The position numbers and the translations under genes are program-made. DNA of 64,000 bases from Lacisediminihabitans profunda (lineage in GTDB: Bacteria > Actinomycetota > Actinomycetes > Actinomycetales > Microbacteriaceae): assembly GCF_008040105.1 (NCBI RefSeq), contig NZ_VRMG01000009.1:349392-413391 (forward strand). Direction: 5' to 3'. Of this stretch, positions 42,867 to 50,611 are shown piece by piece; positions within the stretch are counted from its first letter, which is position 1, and each line of letters starts with the position of its first letter. The notes beneath the pieces are model-generated. The model saw only the letters and a program-made list of their open reading frames with translations, did no database searches and was not told the DNA's origin.

Positions 42867-45661
42867 TCCCCGCCCCGCGCATCCGGACCGAACCACTCGA
42901 CCCGAAGCGATTCGCGAACCCGGAAGCCGGCGATCGCCCCGGCGTGCGCTGGTGGTGGCAGAGCGAGATCTCGATCGAGGAGTTGACCCGTCAACTCCAC
43001 GAAATCGCCGAAGCAGGTTTCCGCGAGGTGGAAATCGCCTTCAGCCGGGGGTTCTGGGGCGACGAGAAGCAGCGTGATGCGCTGGGAGCGATCCTGGGCG
43101 AGGCGGAGCGTCTCGAGGTGGGGGTGGCGATGACGCTGGGGGCGTCGTGGCCGCTCAAGACGCCGAACACAACGACGGGCACGGGGTTCAGCACCCGGGA
43201 ACTGCAGTACGGATCGGTGATACTCCGGAGCGGCAGTTCGGGGAACGTGCGCCCTCCCGCCGCCTTCGACGATCTCGATGGCGCGCGCCCGTCGACACTG
43301 GTCCGAGTCACCGCTGCCCGGGTTGTGCAGCAGAACGAACCTCCCACCCTCGTGCCGCTCGACGATCCATATGCACCACCTCGCGGCGTCATCACACCGC
43401 CCGATGCGTCGACGGTCCTGGAGGCGGGATCGCTCGTCGATCTGACACCGCAGCTCGTCGCGTCCGAGATCCGCTGGGAACCACGCGAGGGCGACTGGAT
43501 ACTCTTCGCCTTCTGGATTCGCGACTGCGAGCAGGGCGTGACGAGTTTTCTGGACGGCCATGCCGCGCAGGCTGCCGCTGAGTATCTCGACGAGCATCAG
43601 ATCGGCGCCGACAACCTTGAGCTGTTGCGTCGGGCCGGCACCGAACTCTTCGAGGACTCGCTGGAGCTCAACGCCGACTCGCTGTTCTGGACATCCGAGA
43701 TGCTTGAACGCTTCATTGAGCGCCACGGCTACGACGTGACGCCCTACCTTCCCCTGCTCTTCGCACACGGGATGTGCCGCTTCTGGGTGCCGAACGAAGA
43801 ACCGGTGCCTGACTTTGAACTCGATACCCGTGTCGGCGCACGGGTGCGTCGCGACTACTACCGGCTGCTCACCGACCTGTACATCTCCGACCACCTGCTC
43901 CCGTTGCAGGAGTGGGCCGCCGGCCATGGCCTGCGGCACAAATCGCAGGTGGCTTACGGTCAGAACCTCGAGGCGATCCGCAGCAATCGCGACTTCGTGC
44001 GGGCCGGCGGGCGAGCCGAGGGCGAATCGCTGAATTCCGGAGACCGGGCGCCGATCGACCGCTCGAACGCCACTTGGCGCTTCGCCCTCGACTGGCAGCG
44101 ATCCGTCGTGGGCGGGGCACACCAGGGGGGCGCCGTGCGCATCAGCACGGAACTCGGTGCACAATTTCGGGCGGCCTACGCCTACACCCTCGGGGATCTG
44201 CAACAGATGCTCGCGAAGGAGTGGGCGGCAGGAATCACCAAGCCCTTTCTCCACGGTGTGGCCACCCAGGAGCCCGAAGCCGCGTGGCCGACGCAGACCC
44301 GATTCCAGCACATCGTCTCGGACAGCTGGAACGACACGCACTTTCCGGAGTGGGTCAACTGGCCCCCTCTCACCGACTACTGGGCGCGAGGCACCGTTGT
44401 GCTCGAGACCGGGGCCCCGCGCACGGACATCGCCATCTACCGCGACGGTTTTTTGACGACGGCCGCGCGCGGTGTGCGTGACGTGAGCCTGGATGCGACC
44501 GCTCCCGCACGACTTGCCGACACCGAGTCTCTCGAAACCGCGGGCTTCACCGTTCAGTTCGTCGACCCCATCGGGCTCGCCGAAGCGGGCACCGTCGGCG
44601 ACGATGGGACCTTGTTCCCCGAGGGGCCGGCCTATCGCGGACTCATCGTCGATGAGCGGATGCTCCCAGCCGAGGCCGCCGAGGCCATCGCCGAGGCTGC
44701 GGAACGCGGGGCGCGCATCCTGATCGTCGGCGAGTCACCGTCTGCTGATTCCGGATTCGCTGGCGGAAGCGCCAGCGACGAACGTGTCCGAGCCGCGATG
44801 GCCCGTACGCTTCGCCAGCCCTCGACGATGCGACTGAGCAGGATGTCGGAGGCGGCTGACGCGTTCACCCGTCTAGGACTCGTGCCTCGCGTCGCCGTCG
44901 ATGCGGCTGCGCTGCTCTCCCAATGGCGCGAGGCTGGATCATGCCGGTACGTGCTCGTGTACAACTCCCTTGGGGCGTCGGTTTCCGTGACGCTGTCGCT
45001 CGAGGGCGCAGGGCACGTGCGCGAACTCGACCTGACCAGCGGGCGGATTTTCGCCGCCGCGCACCGGGCAGAGGGAGACCGCACCACCGTCCCGACACGG
45101 ATCCTCGCTCGTGGGGTGCGGGTGTTCGAACTCGACCTGTCTGCCGCACCCGACCCCATCGACGACGAACTCCCCGTCGCGGAGGTTGAGCTCGTGGTCG
45201 AGGGGTGGCGGATCGAGGTGACCAGCGAAGAGCCGGCCGGTCCCCGCATCATCACGCTCGACGGCGTCGGGCCGGGGGACTGGCGGGATGTGGATGCGCT
45301 GCGCCACGTCTCGGGAACCGGACGCTACACCGCCCGGGTGGTGGTGCCGGAGGGGCTTACCGGCCTGCCCGCGGTCATCGATCTCGGCGGGCTCGCCGGA
45401 TCCGCCGTGGTGCGGATTGGCGATCGAGTGTTCGGTACGGCCTACGTCGACGGCAGCGTCATCGATCTCGGCACGAGTCTCGTGAACGGAACCCTGATCG
45501 AGATCGAGGTTCGGACAGCCCTTCGCAACGCGGTGATCGCGAGCGCGATCACCGACCTGATCGGCCCTGATTCCTCCCAGCCGCACGGGCTGATCGGGCC
45601 AGCAGTGGTTCGGGTGGAGCGAAGATCCAACACGACTCGAAGTGAGCGTGCCGAGAAGTGA
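42863..45661 (+). CDS. GH106-like alpha-L-rhamnosidase
   Basis: The 932-residue protein starts with RPGVRWWWQSEISIEELTRQ and EIAEAGFREVEIAF, matching the opening R-P-x-x-W-W strand and helix of GH106 enzymes. It continues with ELFEDSLELNADSLFWTSEM and GYDVTPYLPLLF, the conserved F-x-D-S and G-Y-D segments of that family. A C-terminal beta-sandwich follows (GTGRYTARVVVPEGL). It has no signal peptide and overlaps the esterase gene (GTGA). GH106 cleaves alpha-L-rhamnose from rhamnogalacturonan and similar glycans. Catalytic glutamates could not be placed with certainty, so the family call is firm but the activity is inferred. Confidence 0.8.
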   Translation: MIPAPRIRTEPLDPKRFANPEAGDRPGVRWWWQSEISIEELTRQLHEIAEAGFREVEIAFSRGFWGDEKQRDALGAILGEAERLEVGVAMTLGASWPLKTPNTTTGTGFSTRELQYGSVILRSGSSGNVRPPAAFDDLDGARPSTLVRVTAARVVQQNEPPTLVPLDDPYAPPRGVITPPDASTVLEAGSLVDLTPQLVASEIRWEPREGDWILFAFWIRDCEQGVTSFLDGHAAQAAAEYLDEHQIGADNLELLRRAGTELFEDSLELNADSLFWTSEMLERFIERHGYDVTPYLPLLFAHGMCRFWVPNEEPVPDFELDTRVGARVRRDYYRLLTDLYISDHLLPLQEWAAGHGLRHKSQVAYGQNLEAIRSNRDFVRAGGRAEGESLNSGDRAPIDRSNATWRFALDWQRSVVGGAHQGGAVRISTELGAQFRAAYAYTLGDLQQMLAKEWAAGITKPFLHGVATQEPEAAWPTQTRFQHIVSDSWNDTHFPEWVNWPPLTDYWARGTVVLETGAPRTDIAIYRDGFLTTAARGVRDVSLDATAPARLADTESLETAGFTVQFVDPIGLAEAGTVGDDGTLFPEGPAYRGLIVDERMLPAEAAEAIAEAAERGARILIVGESPSADSGFAGGSASDERVRAAMARTLRQPSTMRLSRMSEAADAFTRLGLVPRVAVDAAALLSQWREAGSCRYVLVYNSLGASVSVTLSLEGAGHVRELDLTSGRIFAAAHRAEGDRTTVPTRILARGVRVFELDLSAAPDPIDDELPVAEVELVVEGWRIEVTSEEPAGPRIITLDGVGPGDWRDVDALRHVSGTGRYTARVVVPEGLTGLPAVIDLGGLAGSAVVRIGDRVFGTAYVDGSVIDLGTSLVNGTLIEIEVRTALRNAVIASAITDLIGPDSSQPHGLIGPAVVRVERRSNTTRSERAEK

Positions 45662-45718
45662 CCCGTCGAACGTCCGTTCTTCGGTCCAGTTGCGCGTCAA
45701 GCGCACGGAAGGAACGCC

Positions 45719-46681
45719 ATGTTTACTGACCTGCCCGAAGCCGCGCTTCGCACCTACCGGAGCGCACAAGTCGACCCGCGAGACTTCGACGAGTTCTGGG
45801 CGACAACGCTGAGTACGAGCCGCGAATTCGATCTCGGTGTCTCACTCACGCCCGTCGATACGGGGCTGAAAACGATTGACGTGTGGGATGTTTCGTTTTC
45901 CGGGTACGGCGGGCAGCGGGTGCGCGCGTGGCTCCGCGTGCCCGCGGGAGCAACCGGCCCGCTTCCGGCCGTCGTGAATTTCGTCGGCTACGGCGGCGGA
46001 CGTGGCAACGCAGCCGAGAGCCTGTTTTGGGCATCCGCCGGATTCGCCCACCTTCAGATGGACACTCGCGGACAGGGCTCGGCCGGAAGTGTCGGCGACA
46101 CTCCGGATGACGCCGGCTCGGGTCCCCACGGTCCCGGGTTCATGACCCGTGGAATCGAGAGCCGGGAGTCCTACTACTATCGGCGGGTGTTCGTGGATGC
46201 GGTACGCGCGGTCGAGGCCGCTCGCTCACTCCCGATCATCGACGCGACGCGGGTCTCGGTGGTTGGCGGTAGTCAGGGCGGTGGCATCGCGCTCGCCGTC
46301 GCCGGGCTCGTCGACGATCTCGCGGCGGTTGCGGCCTCCGTTCCATTTCTCTGCGATTTCCCTCGCGCGGTGACGATGACCGACAACGATCCGTATCGCG
46401 AGATCGGTCGCTACCTCGCCGTCCACCGTCGCTCGGCCGATCGGACGCTCGAGACGCTCTCATACTTCGACGGCGTCAACTTTGCGAAACGAGCCACCGC
46501 ATCCGCGATCCTGAGCACCGCCCTCATGGACCCGATCTGCCCGCCCTCGACAGTCTTCGCCGCCTATGCGAACTACGCGGGTCCCAAGCAGATCACCGTA
46601 TGGCCGTTTAACGGTCATGAGGGCGGCGGCATCGAGGACGAGCTTCTCGCGCTCCGGCACTTCGACTCGACGGTGCGGTAA
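45719..46681 (+). CDS. Acetylxylan esterase/cephalosporin-C deacetylase family protein
   Basis: The 320-residue cytoplasmic carbohydrate deacetylase (CE7-like) has the family strand VVNFVGYGGGRGNAAES, the signature RGQGSAGSVGDTPD, and the nucleophile in VVGGSQGGGIAL (serine near 184). The aspartate in ALMDPICPPST and the histidine in FNGHEGGG complete the triad. It removes acetyl groups from imported oligosaccharides so that glycosidases can work. It follows the GH106-like gene by 57 bases with a GGAAGGAA ribosome site and is the last clear gene of the glycan region. Confidence 0.92.
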   Translation: MFTDLPEAALRTYRSAQVDPRDFDEFWATTLSTSREFDLGVSLTPVDTGLKTIDVWDVSFSGYGGQRVRAWLRVPAGATGPLPAVVNFVGYGGGRGNAAESLFWASAGFAHLQMDTRGQGSAGSVGDTPDDAGSGPHGPGFMTRGIESRESYYYRRVFVDAVRAVEAARSLPIIDATRVSVVGGSQGGGIALAVAGLVDDLAAVAASVPFLCDFPRAVTMTDNDPYREIGRYLAVHRRSADRTLETLSYFDGVNFAKRATASAILSTALMDPICPPSTVFAAYANYAGPKQITVWPFNGHEGGGIEDELLALRHFDSTVR

Positions 46682-46731
46682 GCAGCGGCGGTCATGTGGA
46701 TGACTCCTTGTCGCGCGTGAGCGTGACACTG

Positions 46732-47160
46732 TCAGTCATCCACTCGTTGCGACTCTCCGACCTGCCCGTGAAACTTCATGATCCCGTCCTCGCTGACCGG
46801 CGTGAAGAAGTTGATGAGGTTGCCGTCGGGGTCGCGAAACAGCAGCGAACGGTTGCCCCACGGCATGGTGGTCGGCGCGTTGACGAAGTCGGTCATCCAG
46901 CCGCTGAGCCTGATGTATTCGCGGTCGACGTCGTCGACGAGGAATTCGACGATGACGCTGTGGTTATCGCGCGGTCGAGCCGCCCCCGGGCCGAAGAGGC
47001 CAACGGTGCGCGTGCTCGCGAACGCCAGGGTGCCCGACGCCACGCGCAGTTCGGCGAAGTCGTCGTTCGACCACACCGCGGACTTCGCGGTCACGCGCTC
47101 GTAGAACGCCACGAGCGACGAAACGTCCTCGGTGATGATTCGGATGGAGGTGAATCGCAT
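46732..47160 (-). CDS. VOC family protein
   Basis: The 142-residue protein has the vicinal oxygen chelate fold: RFTSIRIITEDVSSLVAFYE at the start, a DNHSVIVEFLVDDVDREY centre and LLFRDPDGNLINFFTPV at the end, with the usual D-P-D-G-N turn. The first metal position lacks the common histidine, so it may be an antibiotic-resistance-like or substrate-binding member, not a glyoxalase. It is divergent from the WYL regulator across about 100 bases, a usual arrangement for a regulator and its target. The true function is unknown. Confidence 0.85.
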   Translation of the reverse strand: MRFTSIRIITEDVSSLVAFYERVTAKSAVWSNDDFAELRVASGTLAFASTRTVGLFGPGAARPRDNHSVIVEFLVDDVDREYIRLSGWMTDFVNAPTTMPWGNRSLLFRDPDGNLINFFTPVSEDGIMKFHGQVGESQRVDD

Positions 47161-47263
47161 TGCCGTACTCCCTGGTTTCGACGGGAACACCCCGTCGCCT
47201 GAGGAAGACCGTACGGCGAATAGAGGACAGTATCCGCCCGCTATTGGTGGGATAGTCGATCTC

Positions 47264-48238
47264 ATGACGCGGCCGACCTCCCGAGTGCTCGAACTGCTCG
47301 ACATTCTTCAGTCCGGCGGCACCCGGACCGGCGCCGAACTGGCCGAGCGCCTGGGCGTCGACGAACGCACGGTCAGGCGCTACGTAGAGCACCTCTACGC
47401 GCTGGATGTCCCGGTGGAGTCAGTGCGCGGACGGCACGGCGGCTACCGGCTGGCGCCCGGCTATCGGATGCCCCCGCTCATGCTGACGGAAGACGAAGCC
47501 CTCGCGGTGACTCTGGCGCTCGTAGCCGGTCAGCAGGCGGGGCTTGTGCCCCTGTCGCTCACGGCCGCCGACGCAGCCGCCGCGAAGCTTCGCCGAGTAC
47601 TGCCGAAGGACGTCAGCCGCAGGCTCGATGCGTTGTTGGCCACAACGAGTTTCACCGCGCCACCCAGTCCCCCGGCCTCGCCGGAGGCGCGCGTGCTGCT
47701 CGTTCTCGCCGAGGCGGCTCGGGACCGGCATCCGGTGACTATTGGTTACAGCGATCGCGAGGGCAACCGAACCGAGCGCACCATCCAGGCCTATGGCCTC
47801 GTCGCGCACTCGGGCCGGTGGTACGTGGCCGGCGCGGACTCGATCAGCCGGGAGATACGAACGTTCCGCCTGGACCGCATTGCGAGGCCGCGCGTCCTCG
47901 GCCACTCCTTCAGCGTGCCGGACGGGTTCGACCCGGCACAGCACGTCCTGTCCGGGCTGGCGCAGACACCATGGGCCCACGATGTCTCAGTTCGGATCCA
48001 GGGGACGCTCGAACAGATTCGGCGGTGGCTTCCCGAGGGAATCGCCATGGTCGATAACCTGACATCCGCCGGAGAAGGGTGGCAGCTGGTGCGGCTTCGA
48101 GTTCAGGATCTCGAGTGGCTCCCGGGCATCCTCGCCGCCATCGGGGCACCCTTCACCGTCGAGCGGCCGGAGGCGCTTCGATCGCTCGTTCTTGCACTCG
48201 GTCAGCGACTGATCGACAGCGCCTCCCCACTTCCTTGA
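47264..48238 (+). CDS. HTH and WYL domain transcriptional regulator (YafY type)
   Basis: The 324-residue protein has an N-terminal winged helix (VLELLDILQSGGTRTGAELAERL, then VDERTVRRYVEHLYALDVPVE) and a central ligand-sensing WYL domain (TERTIQAYGLVAHSGRWYVAG, then IRTFRLDRI). Such proteins sense nucleotides or small ligands. ATG 47264 is the start of the winged helix; the longer frame upstream carries no homology. Divergent from the VOC gene, it probably controls that gene and itself. Confidence 0.9.
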   Translation: MTRPTSRVLELLDILQSGGTRTGAELAERLGVDERTVRRYVEHLYALDVPVESVRGRHGGYRLAPGYRMPPLMLTEDEALAVTLALVAGQQAGLVPLSLTAADAAAAKLRRVLPKDVSRRLDALLATTSFTAPPSPPASPEARVLLVLAEAARDRHPVTIGYSDREGNRTERTIQAYGLVAHSGRWYVAGADSISREIRTFRLDRIARPRVLGHSFSVPDGFDPAQHVLSGLAQTPWAHDVSVRIQGTLEQIRRWLPEGIAMVDNLTSAGEGWQLVRLRVQDLEWLPGILAAIGAPFTVERPEALRSLVLALGQRLIDSASPLP

Positions 48239-48298
48239 CCCCAGCGCGAAACCCACCTTTAATTCATCCACGATGAGAGTGAGGGACGGGAATCAGCC

Positions 48299-49732
48299 TT
48301 GGCCAGACCGCGCACCCGCGTCCTGCTCACCGGGGCGACCGGCAATTGGGGTCGCGCCGTGCTTCGCGAGTTCCGAACCCGGGCGGATCGGATCGAGGTG
48401 GTGGCCCTCGCGCGACGGACTCCGCGTGACGACGCCGTTCTTCTGGAATTCCACGACATGGACACCCTGACGGTGATTCGCGGCGACCTGCTCGACGACG
48501 CGGTGGTCGAATCCTGCGTGAGCCGGGTCGACCTGGTGCTGCATGTCGGCGGGGTGGTCTCTCCGGCTGCCGATGAGCATCCGGACCTCGCTCGCGCCGT
48601 GAACATCGGAAGCATGCGCACCATCATTCGGGCCGTTGCCGCGCAACCGGAGCCCGGGCGAATCGGCGTCGTGGGCATCGGGTCGGTCGCCGAGACCGGG
48701 GATCGCAACCCTCCGCACCACTGGGGACGGATCGGCGACCCCGTGCGGGCATCGCAGTTCGACGAATACGCCCAGACCAAGATCATCGCCGAGAGGGAAC
48801 TGGTCGACTCAGGGCTCCCGAAGTGGGCGTGGCTTCGGCAGACCGGGATCTTCCACCCCGGTGTGCTGCAGATCCGTGATCCGATCATGACGCATCCACC
48901 GTTCGCCGGGGTCATGGAGTGGGTTTCGGCGGAGGACTCCGCGCGATTGCTCGCCAACCTCTGCGAGGCGCACGTTCCGGTCGAGTTCTGGGGCGGCATC
49001 TACAACGTCGGCGGGGGCGAGGGATGGCGCCTCACCAACTGGCAGTTCCAAACCGCCCTCGCCTCGGCGATGGGGGTTCGCGATGTGCGCCGCTGGTATG
49101 ACCGCAACTGGTTCGCCCTGAAGAACTTCCATGGACAGTGGTACACCGATAGCGATCGGCTGCACGAACTCGTCCCCTTCCGCCGGGACACGTTCGATGA
49201 GGCGATGGCGCGCGCGATCGCCGCCGCGCCGAGATCGGTGAGGTCCGCCGGCCGGGTACCGGGGTGGATCGTGAAACACCTCGTCGTGGAGCCGCTCACC
49301 CGGAGGCCGCGCGGCACCATGGCCGCGGTGCGCTCCGCTGACGAGAAGGTGATCGACGCCTTCTTCGGATCCCGCGCGGCCTGGGAGGCGATCGGAGACT
49401 GGGCGACCTTCGTCGAACCCGCCCCGGATCGCACCCCGTCATTTCTGGACCACGGGTACGACGAGACGAAGGACCCCGCCTCCTGGGCGCGAGCCGACTA
49501 TCTCGAGGCAGCGGCGTTCCGAGGCGGGCGACTCCTCACCGCGGACGTCACCCCCGGTGACGTGGCGACCCCTCTTGACTGGACCTGCGCGTTCGGCCAC
49601 GAGTTCGCGGCCAGCCCGCGACTCGTCTTGACGGCAGGCCACTGGTGTCCGGTCTGCGTGCGGGATCCCGCCGGGTACGCGCGGCAGGCCGAGCGTAACC
49701 CGTTTCTGGCGCAGGTGGAGGGCCCAGGTTAG
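48299..49732 (+). CDS. NAD-dependent epimerase/reductase-like protein with cysteine-rich tail
   Basis: The 477-residue protein has an extended-SDR fold: a glycine motif GATGNWGRA at residues 12-20, LVLHVGGVVSPAADEHP, and a Y-x-x-x-K-like YAQTKIIAERE near 159. After about residue 300 it departs from the family. A region with DAFFGSRAAWEAIGDW leads to a cysteine-rich end, DWTCAFGHEFAASP then HWCPVC (cysteines near 430, 452 and 455), which looks like a small metal-binding ribbon. The start is a TTG after GAGGGACGGG. I do not know an enzyme with this arrangement, and the function is open. Confidence 0.72.
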   Translation: MARPRTRVLLTGATGNWGRAVLREFRTRADRIEVVALARRTPRDDAVLLEFHDMDTLTVIRGDLLDDAVVESCVSRVDLVLHVGGVVSPAADEHPDLARAVNIGSMRTIIRAVAAQPEPGRIGVVGIGSVAETGDRNPPHHWGRIGDPVRASQFDEYAQTKIIAERELVDSGLPKWAWLRQTGIFHPGVLQIRDPIMTHPPFAGVMEWVSAEDSARLLANLCEAHVPVEFWGGIYNVGGGEGWRLTNWQFQTALASAMGVRDVRRWYDRNWFALKNFHGQWYTDSDRLHELVPFRRDTFDEAMARAIAAAPRSVRSAGRVPGWIVKHLVVEPLTRRPRGTMAAVRSADEKVIDAFFGSRAAWEAIGDWATFVEPAPDRTPSFLDHGYDETKDPASWARADYLEAAAFRGGRLLTADVTPGDVATPLDWTCAFGHEFAASPRLVLTAGHWCPVCVRDPAGYARQAERNPFLAQVEGPG

Positions 49733-49775
49733 GCCCGACCCTCAGCAGTCGAAGCCGCTCGAAACTGGGGGCGTG

Positions 49776-50507
49776 CTATCCGAGTTCCCGGGCGATGAGG
49801 GTCGCGGTCTGCAGCATTGCCGGGATGCGGGTCTTGAGCGTGTCGAGGTCCTGCACCATTCGGATGGCGGTGATCGACAGGGCACCGACGACGCCGAGCG
49901 GCGTGACGATCGGCACGGCGATGCAGTTGATGAAGTCCTCGAACTCTCGGTCGTCCGCGGCCCAGCCCTGCTGGGTCACGAGGTCCAGTTGCCGGTCGAG
50001 CTCGGCCCGGGACGAGATGGTGTTCTCGGTGAATTTCACCCACGTCGCCCCGGCGAGCACGGCGTCGCGCGCCCCGACGTCGAGGCCGGCCAGAATGGCC
50101 TTGCCCACGCCGCTGGCATACGGCACCACCGCCTTTCCGATGCTCGAGTACATGCGAACGCCGCTGGGGTCCTCGACCTTGTCGACGTAGACGATGATGT
50201 CCTCCACCAGCGCCGCGAGGTGCACCGTGTTGCCGACGATGCCGTGCAGCGTACGGAGGTGGTCGCGGGCGGCTCCTGGGAGGTCGAGGTCGTCGAACGC
50301 CCGCCTGGCCAGCGAGACCAGGTGCAGGCCGAGGCGGTAGCGGCCGTCCTTCCTCCGGTGCACGTAGCCGACGCTCTCCAACGCCCGAAGCTCGCGGAAC
50401 ATGGTCGACCGGTGGAGGTCGAATGTCGCGGCGAGCTCCATCACGGTCCTCGGCTCATCCGCGATAGCGTCGATGATGCGCGCGGCGCGGAGAACGCTCT
50501 GGGACAT
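49776..50507 (-). CDS. IclR family transcriptional regulator
   Basis: The 243-residue repressor or activator has the IclR winged helix (VLRAARIIDAIADEPRTVMELA, then HRSTMFRELRALESVGYVHR) and the effector domain (VSLARRAFDDLDLPGAARDHL, YASGVGKAILAGLD, LSITAIRMVQDL). Divergent from the GH20-like gene, it probably controls that gene. A perfect inverted repeat lies immediately upstream of its ATG, at 50516-50534. Confidence 0.92.
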   Translation of the reverse strand: MSQSVLRAARIIDAIADEPRTVMELAATFDLHRSTMFRELRALESVGYVHRRKDGRYRLGLHLVSLARRAFDDLDLPGAARDHLRTLHGIVGNTVHLAALVEDIIVYVDKVEDPSGVRMYSSIGKAVVPYASGVGKAILAGLDVGARDAVLAGATWVKFTENTISSRAELDRQLDLVTQQGWAADDREFEDFINCIAVPIVTPLGVVGALSITAIRMVQDLDTLKTRIPAMLQTATLIARELG

Positions 50508-50515
50508 TCTGACAT

Positions 50516-50534
50516 TGTTGCATCATTTGCAACA
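50516..50534. promoter_or_regulatory. Palindrome between iclR-type gene and GH20 gene, likely IclR operator
   Basis: TGTTGCATCATTTGCAACA is a perfect 7-bp inverted repeat with a five-base spacer, nine bases before the regulator's start and 78 bases before the glycosidase's start. The size and position suit an IclR dimer controlling both directions. Confidence 0.62.
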
Positions 50535-50611
50535 CAGTTGTGAAATACGCGCGGATGCCCGAGAGTTGACCGACGCTGCTCGTCCACTGCGTCCGGTGAG
50601 GAAGCCACGAC

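Noticed and set aside
42803..44341. Minus-strand open frame of 512 codons
   Set aside because: It is a shadow of the GH106-like gene, with no start context or domain.
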